Shown in pieces: positions 23,575 through 31,521 of a DNA stretch of 35,295 nucleotides. The DNA comes from Chloracidobacterium sp. CP2_5A (GTDB taxonomy: Bacteria; Acidobacteriota; Blastocatellia; Chloracidobacteriales; Chloracidobacteriaceae): positions 1-35,295 of the forward strand of contig NKPT01000036.1 of assembly GCA_002254845.1 (NCBI GenBank). The letters are read 5' to 3'. The notes beneath the pieces are model-generated. The model was not told the DNA's origin, did no database searches, and saw only the letters and a program-made list of their open reading frames with translations. The position numbers and the translations under genes are program-made. The number at the start of each line of letters is the position of its first letter. Within the stretch, counting starts at the first letter, position 1.

Positions 23575-24437
23575 CGCTTGAAGCCCGTCACATCAGCGTT
23601 ATCTTGGGCGGACGCTGCCTGCTGGACGATGTATCGCTCGCGTTGGCGCCGGGCGAAGTCACGGCCTTGCTTGGTCCGAATGGCGCGGGCAAATCAACGC
23701 TGCTCAAAGCGCTGTCGGGCGACTTGCAGCCGACGCAAGGCGCGGTGTATCTGGACGGCCGACCGCTGGACGGCTGGTCGCTTGTTGAGCGCGCGCAGCG
23801 GCGGGCCGTGTTGCCGCAGGAGTCGTCGCTGGCGTTTCCGTTTACGGCGTTTGAGGTGGTTTTGCTGGGCCGCGCGCCGCATGTCGCGCTCGCCGAGACG
23901 CCGCATGACATCGCCATCGCTCGCCAGGCGATGCAGCGGACCGGCGTCGAGCATCTGGCTTTGCAACGCTATCCGTCGCTTTCGGGCGGCGAGCGCCAGC
24001 GCGTCCAGTTTGCGCGGGCGCTGGCTCAAATTTGGGAGCCGCTTCCCCATGGCGCGGCGCGCTGGCTGTTGCTGGATGAGCCGACAGCCAGCCTGGATTT
24101 GGCGCATCAGTACGAAGCCATGGCCGTGGCGCGGCAGCTCGCGCAGGACGGTGTCGGGGTGATCGTGGTCGTTCACGACTTGAACCTGGCCGCCTATGTG
24201 GCCGATCGCGTCGTGGCGCTTGACCGCGGCCGCGTCGCGGCGGAAGGCCGCCCGGAAGACGCGCTGACCCCGGAGCGCATTCGGTCGATATTCGGGCTAG
24301 AGGTGTCGGTGACGCCGCACCCGCGCCACGGTCGCCCCTGCATTGTGCCGCTCCCGCCGCCGCCAAGGATTGAGCGGCGCGCCCGACCGCGCGCGGCGTC
24401 TTCCCAGGGGCTCCGGTTCCGGCTGCTCTCGCGGTAG
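23571..24437 (+). CDS. hmuV: Haem ABC transporter ATPase HmuV
   Basis: A 288-residue ATPase. Walker A is GPNGAGKST (35-43), the Q-loop region is VLPQESSLAFPFTAFEVVLLGR, the ABC signature is LSGGERQRVQFARAL, Walker B is WLLLDEPTASLD and the switch His lies in VVVHDLNLAA. The TAFEVVLLGRAPH segment is typical of HmuV. It powers haem import through HmuU. GGGAGG (23555-23560) and a 4-base overlap with hmuU show tight coupling. The C-terminus has an Arg/Pro-rich tail beyond the usual end. Confidence 0.95.
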   Translation: MTLEARHISVILGGRCLLDDVSLALAPGEVTALLGPNGAGKSTLLKALSGDLQPTQGAVYLDGRPLDGWSLVERAQRRAVLPQESSLAFPFTAFEVVLLGRAPHVALAETPHDIAIARQAMQRTGVEHLALQRYPSLSGGERQRVQFARALAQIWEPLPHGAARWLLLDEPTASLDLAHQYEAMAVARQLAQDGVGVIVVVHDLNLAAYVADRVVALDRGRVAAEGRPEDALTPERIRSIFGLEVSVTPHPRHGRPCIVPLPPPPRIERRARPRAASSQGLRFRLLSR

Positions 24438-24495
24438 CGTCGCCGATGGAGCGGCAAGCCGGCTGAGAGGCATTGCGCGCAAATGCTATCCTCTC

Positions 24496-24523
24496 GCATG
24501 CCAAAATGCGGCATGCCAAAATG
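24496..24523. repeat. 13-bp direct repeat, 15-bp period
   Basis: GCATGCCAAAATG occurs at 24496-24508 and 24511-24523, two bases apart, in the 156-base gap between hmuV and def. Confidence 0.9.
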
Positions 24524-24593
24524 GCGACGCGAAGGGCGCCGGCTTCAACCGCGCCGCGCGCGAGGTCGCCTAAGACGCGAGGGATGACAGAGC

Positions 24594-25097
24594 ATGAAAC
24601 GCGAGATCGTCAAATATGGGGCGAAGGTGCTGACCGAGAAGGCCGCTCCGGTGACGGCATTTGATGAGGAACTAAATCAGCTTGTCGCTGATATGTTCGA
24701 AACGATGTACGACGCGCCAGGCGTCGGGCTGGCCGCGCCGCAGGTCGGCGTCTCCAGGCGGCTTTTCATCATGGATTGCAGCAAGGAAAAAAATCGGCAG
24801 TTTGTCTTCATCAACCCGGAGATTCTTTCAACCGAGGGCACGCAGACGGGCGACGAAGGCTGCCTAAGCTTTCCGGGCATCTACTTTGACGTGGAGCGCG
24901 CGGCGCGGGTCATCGTTCGGGCGCAGAACGCGCGGGGCGAATGGTTCGAATCCGACTTTCTCGACTTAGAGGCCCGCTGCGTGCTGCACGAGTACGACCA
25001 CCTCGAAGGCGACCTTTTCATCGAGAAAGCCAGCCGGCTTCGGCGCGAGCTAGTCAAGCGCAAGATTCAAAGGCTCAAGCGCGAGGGGAAGTGGTAA
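24594..25097 (+). CDS. def: Peptide deformylase
   Basis: A 167-residue cytoplasmic metalloenzyme that removes the formyl group from the initiator methionine of new proteins. All three family motifs are intact: GVGLAAPQ (43-50), EGCLSFPG (88-95, metal ligand Cys90) and HEYDH (132-136, ligands His132 and His136, catalytic Glu133). Length matches the family. The ATG is preceded by a weak GAGGGATGACAG stretch. mqnA follows by seven bases, so the two form a unit by position rather than by shared pathway. Confidence 0.96.
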   Translation: MKREIVKYGAKVLTEKAAPVTAFDEELNQLVADMFETMYDAPGVGLAAPQVGVSRRLFIMDCSKEKNRQFVFINPEILSTEGTQTGDEGCLSFPGIYFDVERAARVIVRAQNARGEWFESDFLDLEARCVLHEYDHLEGDLFIEKASRLRRELVKRKIQRLKREGKW

Positions 25098-25104
25098 GCC
25101 GTCC

Positions 25105-25905
25105 GTGGAGAATGCTTTACCAACCATCGCCGCGTCCGATTATCTGAATTCGGCCGTTTTGATGCACGACTTCTTGAGCGGCGCGCAGCGGGCGCGTTGC
25201 CAGCTCATCACGGACGCCGCCCCGTCGCGGTGCGCGGCGCTGCTGCGCCAGGGCGAGGTTGCGGCGGCGCTGATTCCGGCGATTGAATACCAGCGCATTC
25301 CAGGTCTCTGCCTCGTCGAGGGCGTGGCAATTGGGTCTAAGCGGGCGGTCCGCAGCGTCGTTTTGGCGCTGAAGAAGCCCCTGAAAGAGGTTCAAACCGT
25401 CGCGCTTGACACGTCGTCCCGCTCGTCGGCTTCGCTCGCGCAAATCCTGTTTGCCGAGTTTTACCAGCAGGCGGCGACATTTCATCCCGCCGAGCCGGAT
25501 GCACGGCGCATGCTCGCCGAGCATGACGCCGCCGTGATCATTGGCGATCCGGCGCTGACCTTTGACCGGCGGGGGCTTGAGGTTCTGGATTTAGCCGCGG
25601 AGTGGCGACGGTTCACGGATTTGCCGTTTGTGTTCGCGGTATGGGCTGTCCGCGCCGAGGCCCGCGAGCGGGTTCAATCCCTCGACTTCGTCGCCGCGCG
25701 CGACGCCGGCCTGCGCGCCCGCCCGGACTTAGCGGCGCAGTACGCCCCGGCGCTGGGGTTGCCGGAAGATGACCTGGCTGACTACCTCATGAAAAACATC
25801 CACTACGGCTTGGATGCCGAGGATATTGCCGGCTTGACGCGCTACTGGGCGTTGGCCGCCAAGCGCGGCCTCATCCCGGAAGCTCGCCCGATACGGTGGC
25901 TGTAG
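25105..25905 (+). CDS. mqnA: Chorismate dehydratase MqnA (futalosine menaquinone pathway)
   Basis: A 266-residue periplasmic-binding-protein-like enzyme that converts chorismate to 3-enolpyruvylbenzoate, the first step of futalosine-dependent menaquinone synthesis. Family features are ASDYLNSAVL at the N-terminus, CAALLRQGEVAAALIPAIEY, the VRSVVLALKKPL strand, the LDTSSRSSASLAQIL substrate-binding loop and IGDPALTF. The start is a GTG at 25105, seven bases after the def stop, with GAGGGGAAG inside the def 3' end as ribosome-binding site. Its last 35 bases overlap the convergent flavoprotein gene. Other mqn genes are not in the window. Confidence 0.88.
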   Translation: MENALPTIAASDYLNSAVLMHDFLSGAQRARCQLITDAAPSRCAALLRQGEVAAALIPAIEYQRIPGLCLVEGVAIGSKRAVRSVVLALKKPLKEVQTVALDTSSRSSASLAQILFAEFYQQAATFHPAEPDARRMLAEHDAAVIIGDPALTFDRRGLEVLDLAAEWRRFTDLPFVFAVWAVRAEARERVQSLDFVAARDAGLRARPDLAAQYAPALGLPEDDLADYLMKNIHYGLDAEDIAGLTRYWALAAKRGLIPEARPIRWL

Positions 25906-27088
25906 CGTCCAGCCGCCGCGCGTCAAACAGCGGCGGCGGATTGCCGGTGATGACCATCCGGGCGGCCAGTCGCCCGGCTTCAAGGCCAAAGCCCAGGCCG
26001 TGTCCGTGACAGGCAATTGAAAACCACGCCGGCGCACGTCCGGGCAGTCGCCCCATCAGCGGCAGGCCGTCGCGGGTAAAGCCCATCGTCCCGGCCCAGC
26101 GGCGCTCAATCGGCAAGTCAGCGAGCTCTGGGAAGTGACGGTCTCGGAAGGCTTCGAGAAAGCCTTGGACGGCGGCGGTCGGCGTTTCATCCGCGCCGAT
26201 TTCAGTTTTCGCAAAGGCGCGGCGTCCGCCGCCAAAGAGAAATCGCCTGTCAGGAAGCTGCCGGAAGTATTCATAGCCTTGGTTGGCATAGACGACTTCG
26301 CTGAGCAGGCGGCGGGCGTAGGGCGCAGTCACGAGGATTTGACCGCGGACGGGAAACACTTTGTCCGCGAAGAAGCCATCAAAGCCGCCCGCTTCGCCGT
26401 TGAGCGCCAGCAAGATGCGCTCGGCGCGCAGCTCGCCGCGCGCGCTGCGCGCGAGCAACGCGTTTCCCGCGGCTTCGACTCCCGTGATTGGCCAGTGTTC
26501 AAAAACAGCCGCCCCAGACGCCGCGAGCAGCGCGCGAATGAGCTTGACCGGGTGAACGCCGGCATCATGAGCGTTGCGAATCGCTGCGCGGAAGCCGCGT
26601 CCGAGCGGGTCATGGGGGATAAACGTCACGTCGAAGCCATCTTCGCGCAACAGCGCGGCGGACTGCGCCAGCGTTTCCGCTTCATCGGGCGTTCCGGCCA
26701 GCGTGAGGCTGCCACAGGGCCAGTAGTCGCAGCTCGCCGCGGGATGCCGAGCCAGAAAGTCCCGGATGCGGCGGTGGCTGGCGACCGTGACGGCGAAGAC
26801 TTCGCGGGCCGTCGCTCGTCCGCGCTCGGCGACGGAAACCGCGTAGTGCTCGGCCGTTCCCGCGAGCAGAAACCCGGCGTTGCGCCCAGTCGCGCCGCCG
26901 CCAACCTGACGACGATCCGCGACGGCAAGCTTCCAAGCGGGCTTTTCCTGAGCGAGCGCGTAGGCGACCGACGCGCCAACCATGCCGCTGCCCACAATCA
27001 GGCAATCAAAGACGCGATTTGGCGAAGGTCTCTCAGCGGGGGGCCGCCAGTCGCCGGCTGTCGCTTGCCAGAAGGATGTGGAAGCCAT
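25871..27088 (-). CDS. FAD-dependent oxidoreductase, DAO family
   Basis: A 405-residue amino-acid/amine oxidase-type flavoprotein. The Rossmann dinucleotide motif is LIVGSGMVGASVAYAL (about 30-45), followed by RRQVGGGATGRNAGFLL. The C-terminal GTMGFTRDGLPLMGRLPG and HGHGLGFGLEAGRLAA blocks are as in OrdL/PuuB-like and glycine-oxidase-like enzymes. The substrate is probably a secondary or primary amine or an amino acid but cannot be specified. It ends eight bases upstream-side of the hemA stop without other shared context, and it overlaps mqnA convergently by 35 bases. Confidence 0.82.
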   Translation of the reverse strand: MASTSFWQATAGDWRPPAERPSPNRVFDCLIVGSGMVGASVAYALAQEKPAWKLAVADRRQVGGGATGRNAGFLLAGTAEHYAVSVAERGRATAREVFAVTVASHRRIRDFLARHPAASCDYWPCGSLTLAGTPDEAETLAQSAALLREDGFDVTFIPHDPLGRGFRAAIRNAHDAGVHPVKLIRALLAASGAAVFEHWPITGVEAAGNALLARSARGELRAERILLALNGEAGGFDGFFADKVFPVRGQILVTAPYARRLLSEVVYANQGYEYFRQLPDRRFLFGGGRRAFAKTEIGADETPTAAVQGFLEAFRDRHFPELADLPIERRWAGTMGFTRDGLPLMGRLPGRAPAWFSIACHGHGLGFGLEAGRLAARMVITGNPPPLFDARRLDATATVSGELPG

Positions 27089-27096
27089 AACCCGGA

Positions 27097-28428
27097 CTAC
27101 CCGCGGCGACGGGCGGCGGCTGGGGCTTCCTGCGCGTCGGCGGTAAGCGTTTTGGGTGGCAGGGCGTCCAGCGCGAAGACGCGACGCAGATCAATTTGCT
27201 CGGAACCTTGCTGCGCGGCCTCGCGCAAGCCAAGAATCAGCGGATGCAGCGTCTTGTTGACGATGCCTTCTAAAAGAAAGTCGCGAATGGCGGCTTCCTG
27301 CTCCGGCGTCAGCGCGCCAAGGCGCTTCCGGTGACGCTCAAACTCCGCCGCGCAGATGTCGGTCAGGCGCTCCTTGAGGGCGGCGATGGTGGGTCCAATA
27401 TCCGGTCGGTCAAATGCCGCGAGAAAAGCGACCGTCTCCGCTTCGACAATCGCCTCGGCCCGCTCAGCTTCGCGCCGCCGCTCGCGCTGGTTCGCGGCAA
27501 TGACGCGCTGGAGGTCATCTAAGTCGAAGACGAAGGCGTTGTCGAGCAAGCCGATGTCGGGCGCGATGGTGCGCGGCACGGAAAGATCAAAGAGCAGCAG
27601 CGGGCGATAGCGACGTCGCTCAAGGGCCGCCTGCGCCATCGAGCGATTGATGTGGCAGGTCGTCGCGCCCGTCGAGGCCACGACAATGTCGGCCTCGTGT
27701 AGCCGAGCCGGCAGCTCGTCAAGCCCGATGGCGCGCCCGCCGCCGTGAAAGCAGTCAGCGATGCGCTGGGCGTGGGCGAGCGTCCGGTTGGCGACCAGCA
27801 AGGACTCGATGCCGGCTTCAAAAAAGCATTTGGCTGAGAGTTCCGCCATTTCGCCCGCTCCAATCAGCAGCAGGGCCTTGTCGTGCAAATGGTCGAAGAT
27901 TTTGCGCGCGAGTTCGACCGAAACCGAGCCAAGCGAAATGGCATAGGCGCCGATGCCGGTCTCCGAGCGCACGCGCTTGGCGACCGCGAACGCCCGCTCG
28001 AACAGACGATGTAGATGCCGCCCAACGGTGCCGGCGGCTGTGGCGACGGCGTACGCGCGCTTGACCTGACCTAGAATTTGGGACTCGCCGACGATCATGG
28101 AGTCCAGGCTAGAGGCCACGCGCAGCACGTGCCGGACGGCGGCGCTTGATTGATGCACGTAAAGGTGCGGTCGCACCTGTCCGCTAGGCAGGTCATGGAC
28201 CTCGCAGAGGAAGTTCGTCACCGCCTCGACCGCCTGCGCGGTTGGCGCGTTGGGCACGACGATGACCTCGACGCGGTTACAGGTCGAAAGAATGATCGCC
28301 TCGGCGACTTCGCTCTCGCTTGCCAGACGTTGCAACGCCGCGCCAAGTCGAGCTTCAGGAAAAGCCAGCCGCTCGCGCGCGCCAACCGGCGCCGTAGTGT
28401 GATTGAGGCCGACGAGGAGCAAATTCAT
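27097..28428 (-). CDS. hemA: Glutamyl-tRNA reductase
   Basis: A 443-residue NADPH-dependent enzyme that makes glutamate-1-semialdehyde from glutamyl-tRNA, the committed step of C5 tetrapyrrole synthesis. The N-terminal GLNHTTAPV and catalytic Cys50 in STCNRVEV are present, as are SMIVGESQILGQVK, the NADPH-binding LLIGAGEMAELSAKCF and the C-terminal helical dimerisation domain. The ATG at 28428 puts the family motif at residue 2; the longer open frame upstream is not needed. It lies 67 bases behind a CcsA/HemX-like gene on the same strand, an arrangement also seen as hemA-hemX in other bacteria. Confidence 0.96.
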   Translation of the reverse strand: MNLLLVGLNHTTAPVGARERLAFPEARLGAALQRLASESEVAEAIILSTCNRVEVIVVPNAPTAQAVEAVTNFLCEVHDLPSGQVRPHLYVHQSSAAVRHVLRVASSLDSMIVGESQILGQVKRAYAVATAAGTVGRHLHRLFERAFAVAKRVRSETGIGAYAISLGSVSVELARKIFDHLHDKALLLIGAGEMAELSAKCFFEAGIESLLVANRTLAHAQRIADCFHGGGRAIGLDELPARLHEADIVVASTGATTCHINRSMAQAALERRRYRPLLLFDLSVPRTIAPDIGLLDNAFVFDLDDLQRVIAANQRERRREAERAEAIVEAETVAFLAAFDRPDIGPTIAALKERLTDICAAEFERHRKRLGALTPEQEAAIRDFLLEGIVNKTLHPLILGLREAAQQGSEQIDLRRVFALDALPPKTLTADAQEAPAAARRRG

Positions 28429-28495
28429 GCGCGGGTTTCGCCTGTCCGGGGGCTTGGAGTGAAGCTGCGTTGGCGACGAGCCGGAGGGAAGCGCT

Positions 28496-29320
28496 TTAGC
28501 CAATGACGTGAAAGCCGTTGAGCCAGCCAATGCCAATCAAGCTCGCCAAGACAATGGCGAACCCAACGATACCTAGCCAAGCCGCCCGCCGTCCACGCCA
28601 GCCGGCGGTCAAACGGTAATGAATCACACAAAGGTAAATCAGCCAAGTGGCGAGCGACAAAAATTCCAGCGGATCGCCCTGCCAATACACGCCATTGAGT
28701 CGGCGCGAGCCAAGGATGCCAGTCAAAATGCCAAGCGTCAGCAGCGCGAAGCCGACGACGAGCGCCTTGGCGCTCACGTCGTCGCAGATGTCGAGTGACG
28801 GCAAGCGCGACCAAAGCGGCCCGAACTGCTTCCGCTTGAGCTGTCGCTCCTGAACGATGTAGAGCGCCGCCGCGACGAACAAAATGGCGAACGCCGCGTA
28901 GGCGAGAATGAATAGAACGGCATGCACGGTCAGCAACGAAGCCGTTTGTCCATAAAACTTGAGGATGGCCGCCGTATCGTTCGGCGCCGGCAGAAGCCAC
29001 GCCGCCAGAGCGAAAAGAAACACCATCGGCATGGCGAAGGCGGCAAAGGCTTGCGAGCGATACCAAGCATAGGCGACGAGAAAATACCCCGCGATGGCCC
29101 AGCCGAGGAACGAGCAAACTTCCTGGTAGCTGATCAGCGGGCAGCGAGCGACCTCCCAGCCGCGCGCGATGACCGATGCCGTGTGCATCCCAAAGCCGGC
29201 GATCATCAGCCATAGCGCAAGTCGAAACCAACGCGGGTTGGGGGCTTGCCACAGGGCGAAGATGGCGTGAGCCGCGCCAAAAGCGTAACATGCGACGGCG
29301 ATGAACAGCAGCGTGGACAT
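28496..29320 (-). CDS. CcsA/HemX-type cytochrome c assembly membrane protein
   Basis: A 274-residue protein with about eight membrane helices. The YWQGDPLEFLSLATW segment corresponds to the Trp-rich haem-handling loop of the CcmC/CcsA/HemX superfamily. Potential haem-ligand His residues occur at membrane edges (GMHTAS, LTVHAVL, CVIHYRL). Members handle haem in cytochrome c maturation or, as HemX, modulate HemA levels. Position directly upstream of hemA favours the HemX-like role. The ATG at 29320 is chosen because it starts just before the first helix; the frame is open to a GTG at 29458. Confidence 0.85.
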   Translation of the reverse strand: MSTLLFIAVACYAFGAAHAIFALWQAPNPRWFRLALWLMIAGFGMHTASVIARGWEVARCPLISYQEVCSFLGWAIAGYFLVAYAWYRSQAFAAFAMPMVFLFALAAWLLPAPNDTAAILKFYGQTASLLTVHAVLFILAYAAFAILFVAAALYIVQERQLKRKQFGPLWSRLPSLDICDDVSAKALVVGFALLTLGILTGILGSRRLNGVYWQGDPLEFLSLATWLIYLCVIHYRLTAGWRGRRAAWLGIVGFAIVLASLIGIGWLNGFHVIG

Positions 29321-29490
29321 AGACGGGAGCGGCCCGGCCGAGACATGCGCGTCCTCTTCCGCGACGCGCCGGAGCGCGCGACATACGCCTGCCATGTTAC
29401 GCGCCGGAACGGGCGCGCTCAATCTGTCCGAGCCAGTCAACCGTTGTTGTTTTGTCACCTCATCACTTTAGAAGCTGAATCGAATCCGCC

Positions 29491-30390
29491 ATGAAAGAGA
29501 ATTTTCAGGGCTGCTTGCTGGGCGTTGGCATTGGCGACGCGCTGGGATTTCCGCTCAAGCGCATGAGCGCCGCCGAAATTAGCGAGTATGGACGCTTTGA
29601 ATCGCTCCGCGAATTTCAGCCCGCGCCGTCTGTCGGCTCATCGCCCGGCGAGCTGGCCGACGAAGGGCAGTTACTCCTCTTGACGCTGGAAAGCGTCTGC
29701 ACGCGGCGGTCGCTGGATATGGCCGACCTTGTCCGGCGGCTGAAGGGATGGTTCCGAAGCCGCCCAAAGGACATGACGCCGCTCGCGCGGCATGTCCTCA
29801 GCCGCCTCGACGCGGGAGAGGACGTGGCTGAAGCGTCCGAAGGCGCGTCGTTTGATGCCGAGTTTAACCCGCCCGATGGCGGGCATCTCACGCGCTGCAT
29901 ACCCGTGGCTCTGTATCGCGTGATGGATGCCGAGCGGCGGCGATCGGACGTGACCGCCGTGGCGCGCCTGACGCACTGGAACCCAATCGCCGTGCAAGCC
30001 GCGCTGACGCTGGGAGAGGCGCTGACGCAGCTTGTGCAGGGTAAAGCGCCGCTCCCGGAAGCCTGTCTACCGTCGGACGCCTTGCCTGAAGTTCGAGAGG
30101 CGGTTCAATCCGCGCCTGCGGCCGACCGCTTGGACGCATCGGGAAGCGCGCTGGGCGCGCTGAGCATCGGCTTTTGGGCGCTCCGGACGGCCAAGACATT
30201 TGAGGACGGCTTGGCGCAGGTCGTCTCGCTGGGCGGCGCGACGGATACCAATGCGGCAGTCGCGGGCGCGCTGCTGGGCGCGAAGTTCACGCGCCTGGCC
30301 CTGCCGCAGCGTTGGGTGTATCGCCTGGAAGGCCATGCGCGCTTTGAGGTGCTCGGCGCGCGCCTATTCGAGCTGGCGACCCTGCCCTAA
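29491..30390 (+). CDS. ADP-ribosylglycohydrolase (DraG/ARH) family protein with altered metal motifs
   Basis: A 299-residue all-helical protein. The N-terminal GCLLGVGIGDALGFPL and C-terminal GGATDTNAAVAGALLGA are clear DraG/ARH family landmarks. In the family two metal-binding motifs carry key acids: a DDT-like motif and GGDTDT. Here they read LADEGQ (57-60) and GGATDT (Ala250 replacing the first Asp). Thus at least one usual magnesium ligand is missing, and activity may be lost or changed. Typical members remove ADP-ribose from proteins or small molecules. It is divergent from the CcsA-like gene, and its last 27 bases overlap the convergent PotA-like gene. Confidence 0.85.
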   Translation: MKENFQGCLLGVGIGDALGFPLKRMSAAEISEYGRFESLREFQPAPSVGSSPGELADEGQLLLLTLESVCTRRSLDMADLVRRLKGWFRSRPKDMTPLARHVLSRLDAGEDVAEASEGASFDAEFNPPDGGHLTRCIPVALYRVMDAERRRSDVTAVARLTHWNPIAVQAALTLGEALTQLVQGKAPLPEACLPSDALPEVREAVQSAPAADRLDASGSALGALSIGFWALRTAKTFEDGLAQVVSLGGATDTNAAVAGALLGAKFTRLALPQRWVYRLEGHARFEVLGARLFELATLP

Positions 30391-31515
30391 CAGTTCTTCC
30401 CGTTCCGCGTCAGCGGCGCTTTCCGTCTCGTCGCCGACCTCATCGGGCGTCACAATCACCGCCGCCGCCGGCTGCCAGGAAACCTGAACCAGCGCCCCGA
30501 TCTCCCACGCGCGGGATGGCTCGTGGCGGAGCGCGGCAACGAGGGTTTGTCCATCCGGCAGGCGAACGGTCCAGCGCGTGTCGGCCCCGACGTAAAGTCG
30601 CTCGACAATGCGTCCGGTTAGCCCGGAGGCGTTGTCGCCGCTGGCGCTTTCGAGCTGGACGCCTTCTGGGCGGACGGCGATGACGACCGGCTGCCCGGCG
30701 GCTGCGCCGTCTTGTCGCCAGAGGGCGGGGGCGAGCCTGCCCGCGATGACAACGGTTGCCATCTCGCTCTGCCGACTCCGCGCTTCCCCCTTGAGAAGAT
30801 TGCAGTTGCCGATGAAGGAAGCCACAAAAGCGGTTTCCGGCTCCGCATGCAGTTTTTGGGGAGGGCCGGTCTGAACGATCCGACCGTTGTGCAGAACCGC
30901 GATGCGGTCGGATAACGTCAGAGCTTCGGTTTGGTCGTGGGTGACAAAAATAAAGGTTGTGCCGAGCTGATGCTGAAGACTTTTTAGCTCGCGCTGCATG
31001 CGCTGCCGCAAGCGCGGATCAAGCGCCGCTAGCGGCTCGTCCAGTAGCAGAACCGGAGGCTCGCAAGCCAGCGCCCGCGCGAGAGCGACGCGCTGCTGCT
31101 GTCCGCCAGATAGCTCATGCGGGTAGCGCCAACGCTCGCCTTCCAGTCCAACCAACGCGAGCATCGCCTCAACCCGTTGCCGGATGACTGCCGGCGAGCG
31201 CCTTTGGCGAGTCAAGCCAAAGGCGATGTTGTCATAGGCGTTCAGGTGCGGAAACAACGCGTAGCTCTGGAAAACGGTGTGAACCGGGCGGCGATACGCC
31301 GGCTGATCGGTGACGTCTTGCCCGGCGAGGCGAATGCGCCCGGCGTCCGGCCGGTCAAGCCCGGCAATCAAACGCAAAAGGGTCGTTTTGCCGCAGCCGG
31401 AAGGTCCGAGCAGCGTCAGAAACTCGCCCGCCTCCACCTGGAACGAAGCGTCGGCGAGGGCGATATGCGAGCCAAAGCGTTTGACGAGCGCGAGCGTTTC
31501 GACGGCAGGCGGCAT
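30364..31515 (-). CDS. ABC transporter ATPase, PotA-like (spermidine/putrescine or related)
   Basis: A 383-residue importer ATPase from the ATG at 31515; a GTG at 31521 would add two residues. Walker A is GPSGCGKTTLL, the Q-loop is VFQSYALFPHL, the signature is LSGGQQQRVALARAL, Walker B is LLLDEPLAALD and the switch His lies in VTHDQTEAL. A C-terminal TOBE domain (about 235-360) places it in the PotA/FbpC/MalK-like group, with PotA the best fit. No permease or binding protein lies beside it, so the substrate is uncertain. An acidic tail follows TOBE. Confidence 0.88.
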   Translation of the reverse strand: MPPAVETLALVKRFGSHIALADASFQVEAGEFLTLLGPSGCGKTTLLRLIAGLDRPDAGRIRLAGQDVTDQPAYRRPVHTVFQSYALFPHLNAYDNIAFGLTRQRRSPAVIRQRVEAMLALVGLEGERWRYPHELSGGQQQRVALARALACEPPVLLLDEPLAALDPRLRQRMQRELKSLQHQLGTTFIFVTHDQTEALTLSDRIAVLHNGRIVQTGPPQKLHAEPETAFVASFIGNCNLLKGEARSRQSEMATVVIAGRLAPALWRQDGAAAGQPVVIAVRPEGVQLESASGDNASGLTGRIVERLYVGADTRWTVRLPDGQTLVAALRHEPSRAWEIGALVQVSWQPAAAVIVTPDEVGDETESAADAEREELLGQGRQLE

Positions 31516-31521
31516 AATCAC

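Noticed and set aside
26135-27334. Plus-strand open frame of 399 codons
   Set aside because: Antisense to the DAO-type flavoprotein and the hemA 3' end, both of which show clear motifs; this frame has none.
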